NCBI GenBank assembly: GCA_943788935.1
Contig: CALSSE010000019.1
Location: 62,001-126,000, forward strand
DNA from: an uncultured bacterium
Lineage (GTDB): Bacteria > Myxococcota_A > Bradymonadia > UBA7976 > VGTA01
Direction: 5' to 3'
Length of the DNA: 64,000 nt
Under the pieces are notes generated by a model, which did no database searches, was not told where the DNA came from, and saw nothing but the letters and a program-made list of their open reading frames with translations. Numbering within the stretch: position 1 is the first letter of the stretch; each line of letters opens with the position of its first letter. The position numbers were made by a program, and so were the translations under genes. This document shows positions 62,371 to 64,000 of this stretch, one piece after another.

Positions 62371-64000
62371 ATGAAGATGTTCAAGTGGCCAAGCTTAGTA
62401 TTGCTGTATGGCGCAGCCACTTGGGGCTGTGAGTCAAAGTTAAAGCCAAATATAGAGGCAGGGGTCACTTTGAGTGAACCCCAGCAAGAGGCCCCTGAGC
62501 CCCGTGAAAGCGTGAGCGTCTCTCCGATGTTGAGACCTCCCAGTGAACCGGAGATCTGTGAGTCGCGTAGCGGATATGTACCGCCGATGGTGATCAGGAG
62601 GCTCACTCGAGCCGAGTACCGAAACACAGCCCGCTCTTTGATCGGAGTAGATGTCGCTGATCTCGTGGGAGGCTTTCCACCAGAAGAAGAGGTCAACGGC
62701 TTCGATAACCAGTCAAAGTCACTGCAAGTCAGCGCTCTCCACGTAGAGCAGTTTTTAGAGGCGTCTGAGCGTTTAGCAGACATCGTAGTCAATCGCTTTG
62801 AGACCTTGAGCCCCTGCGTGCCAATCAATGATGAGGCCGATCGATGTATCAGCAGCTTTATTAAAGACTTCGGTCTAAAAGCTTGGCGGAGACCGCTGAG
62901 TGAGTCAGAGGTCAGTAGACTACTCGGTCTTTATCGAGCTGGAGTCGAGGGAGCGAAGGAAGATCTGAGAGCTCCTCAAGCGTACCTCTTTGGGGAGTTA
63001 GACCCCGTGAGCGATGGAATAAGTCTTGTGGTGAGCGCGCTACTTCAATCACCACATTTCTTATACCGCGTTGAGATCGGTTCTGAGGCCGTTGGTGCTT
63101 ATGTTAATGACCCAGAGCGAGAAGAGGGTGATATTAAGCGTCTGTCTGACTACGAGCTGGCTAGCCGTCTATCGTATCTATTGTGGAAAGATATGCCCGA
63201 TGATCAACTCTTTAGCGCAGCCGCCGCAGGTCAACTGAATGATCCAGAGGTCTTAATCTCTCAAGCGGAGCGGATGTTGCTCGACCCTAAAGCCTCTGAG
63301 GGTCTATGGAGTTTCTTCGAGCAGTGGCTAGCGATTGATGAGGTCGCTGATATCGATAAAGATCAGAGTATATTCCCTACCTATAATAACGACCTCAACG
63401 CTTTATTGGAGACTGAAGCGAGGTTGTTTATTGAAGATATAGTCTTTGAGCAGAGAGACCTAAGAAGACTTTTCAACAGCCCACAAACCTTCATTAACGC
63501 TCGATTAGCGTCTCATTATGCGAGAGGTGGAGAAGGCGCAGAGAGAGGCCCTACCGAGGTAGTACTCTCTGAAGAATGGGCCTTTAATGTCGATCCAAAA
63601 CTCAGTGAAGAGGAGCGAAGGGCATCATATTCAGTGATTCCTAACGGCGATAGTTTTCAGCGGGTAGACCTGAACCCTCAGCGTCGCTCAGGGCTGCTCA
63701 CTCGGGGAGCAGTATTAGCGCTCACCACCAAGCCAAATATGGGTGATCCTGTTCATCGCGGACTTTATATTCGTGAGCGCTTATTATGTACACCTCTTCC
63801 ACCCCCTCCCCCAGATATTGTCGTCATCGCTCCTGACCCTGATCCTACGCTCACTACCCGAGAACAATTTGGGGTTCATAGCAGTGAGCCTGCTTGTGAG
63901 GGATGTCACAAGCTCGTCGATCCTCTAGGTTTTGGCTTAGAGAGTTTTGATCCGATGGGACGTTTTCGTACTCTAGAAAACGGAAAGCCGATCGATGATA
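62371..64000 (+). CDS. DUF1587/1595/1592/1588 multi-domain protein, cut by the window edge
   Basis: The frame opens at ATG 62371 and has no stop to base 64000 (543 codons). A lipoprotein-like signal ends in ATWGC. Domains in order: IRRLTRAEYRNTARSLIG (DUF1587), WRRPLSESEVSRLLGLY (DUF1595), LASRLSYLLWKDMPDDQL (DUF1592), and RRSGLLTRGAVLAL...VHRGLYIRERLLC (DUF1588) with a CEGCH haem-type Cys motif and DPLGFGLESFDPMGRFR. A DUF1585 end is expected beyond the edge. This set is typical of Planctomycetes and Myxococcota exported proteins, often paired with a DUF1552 protein; its chemistry is unknown. The ribosome site is weak. It follows two surface lipoprotein genes on the same strand. Confidence 0.88.
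   Translation, partial: MKMFKWPSLVLLYGAATWGCESKLKPNIEAGVTLSEPQQEAPEPRESVSVSPMLRPPSEPEICESRSGYVPPMVIRRLTRAEYRNTARSLIGVDVADLVGGFPPEEEVNGFDNQSKSLQVSALHVEQFLEASERLADIVVNRFETLSPCVPINDEADRCISSFIKDFGLKAWRRPLSESEVSRLLGLYRAGVEGAKEDLRAPQAYLFGELDPVSDGISLVVSALLQSPHFLYRVEIGSEAVGAYVNDPEREEGDIKRLSDYELASRLSYLLWKDMPDDQLFSAAAAGQLNDPEVLISQAERMLLDPKASEGLWSFFEQWLAIDEVADIDKDQSIFPTYNNDLNALLETEARLFIEDIVFEQRDLRRLFNSPQTFINARLASHYARGGEGAERGPTEVVLSEEWAFNVDPKLSEEERRASYSVIPNGDSFQRVDLNPQRRSGLLTRGAVLALTTKPNMGDPVHRGLYIRERLLCTPLPPPPPDIVVIAPDPDPTLTTREQFGVHSSEPACEGCHKLVDPLGFGLESFDPMGRFRTLENGKPIDD

Overview
The window looks like chromosomal DNA of a free-living Gram-negative predatory or saprophytic type of bacterium from the Myxococcota (old Deltaproteobacteria), most like the Bradymonadales. 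This is inferred from gene content, not from a marker gene: about a dozen lipoproteins with Asp- or Cys-rich calcium or metal repeats (MopE-like, thrombospondin type 3), RCC1 propellers, an IgGFc-binding-type protein, a run of Ala-Gly-Glu repeats, a DUF1587/1592/1588-type protein and GKAD/GKLD motifs behind lipoboxes. Base composition looks balanced. I saw no rRNA, tRNA, CRISPR array, insertion sequence or phage module.

Layout. 1-4.5 kb: a Sel1-repeat gene split by a one-base frameshift inside a hexamer repeat, then a small CRISPR-accessory-like protein convergent with a solitary Cas6-type endoribonuclease, and a scrap of a beta-helix surface protein. 4.5-13.3 kb: secreted and envelope proteins (IgGFc-binding-like lipoprotein, START-domain protein, beta-barrel), a bile-acid/sodium-symporter-family carrier, a polysaccharide-deacetylase lipoprotein and a TIGR01777 epimerase. 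13.7-20.8 kb: a Ser/Thr-rich lipoprotein translationally coupled to a Cys-rich MopE-like lipoprotein, facing a double RCC1-propeller lipoprotein. 20.8-28.7 kb: an SCP2-type thiolase, a membrane-anchored protein with a caspase/gingipain-like His-Cys pair, an FMN alpha-hydroxyacid oxidase, a large lipoprotein, and a membrane adenylate cyclase. 28.8-34.9 kb: two coupled phospholipase-D-like lipoproteins and a GT39-type glycosyltransferase.

35.1-41.7 kb is the most unusual block: a same-strand cluster of an unrecognised membrane-anchored protein, an ABC ATPase fused to an MlaE-like permease, a membrane-anchored P-loop GTPase-like protein, and a small tail-anchored protein. It may be a lipid-transport machine of unknown design, with no recognisable MCE protein. 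41.9-54.3 kb is mostly housekeeping: malic enzyme, a glycosyltransferase with an EEP phosphodiesterase, enoyl-CoA hydratase coupled to a MoeB-rhodanese protein, an RpoH-like sigma factor, YqeY, an adenosylcobalamin ribonucleotide reductase and glyoxalase II. 54.3-64 kb returns to surface proteins: an AGE-repeat lipoprotein coupled to an animal-type beta-ureidopropionase, then a divergent run of a propeller lipoprotein, a six-fold DNDGDG-repeat lipoprotein, and a DUF1592-family protein that runs off the right edge.

Short tandem repeats (7, 9, 12, 13, 15 and 16 bp units) occur in many gaps and in some coding starts. Starts given here were chosen by Shine-Dalgarno spacing, lipobox position and overlap with neighbours; family calls are from memory of motifs, without a database search.
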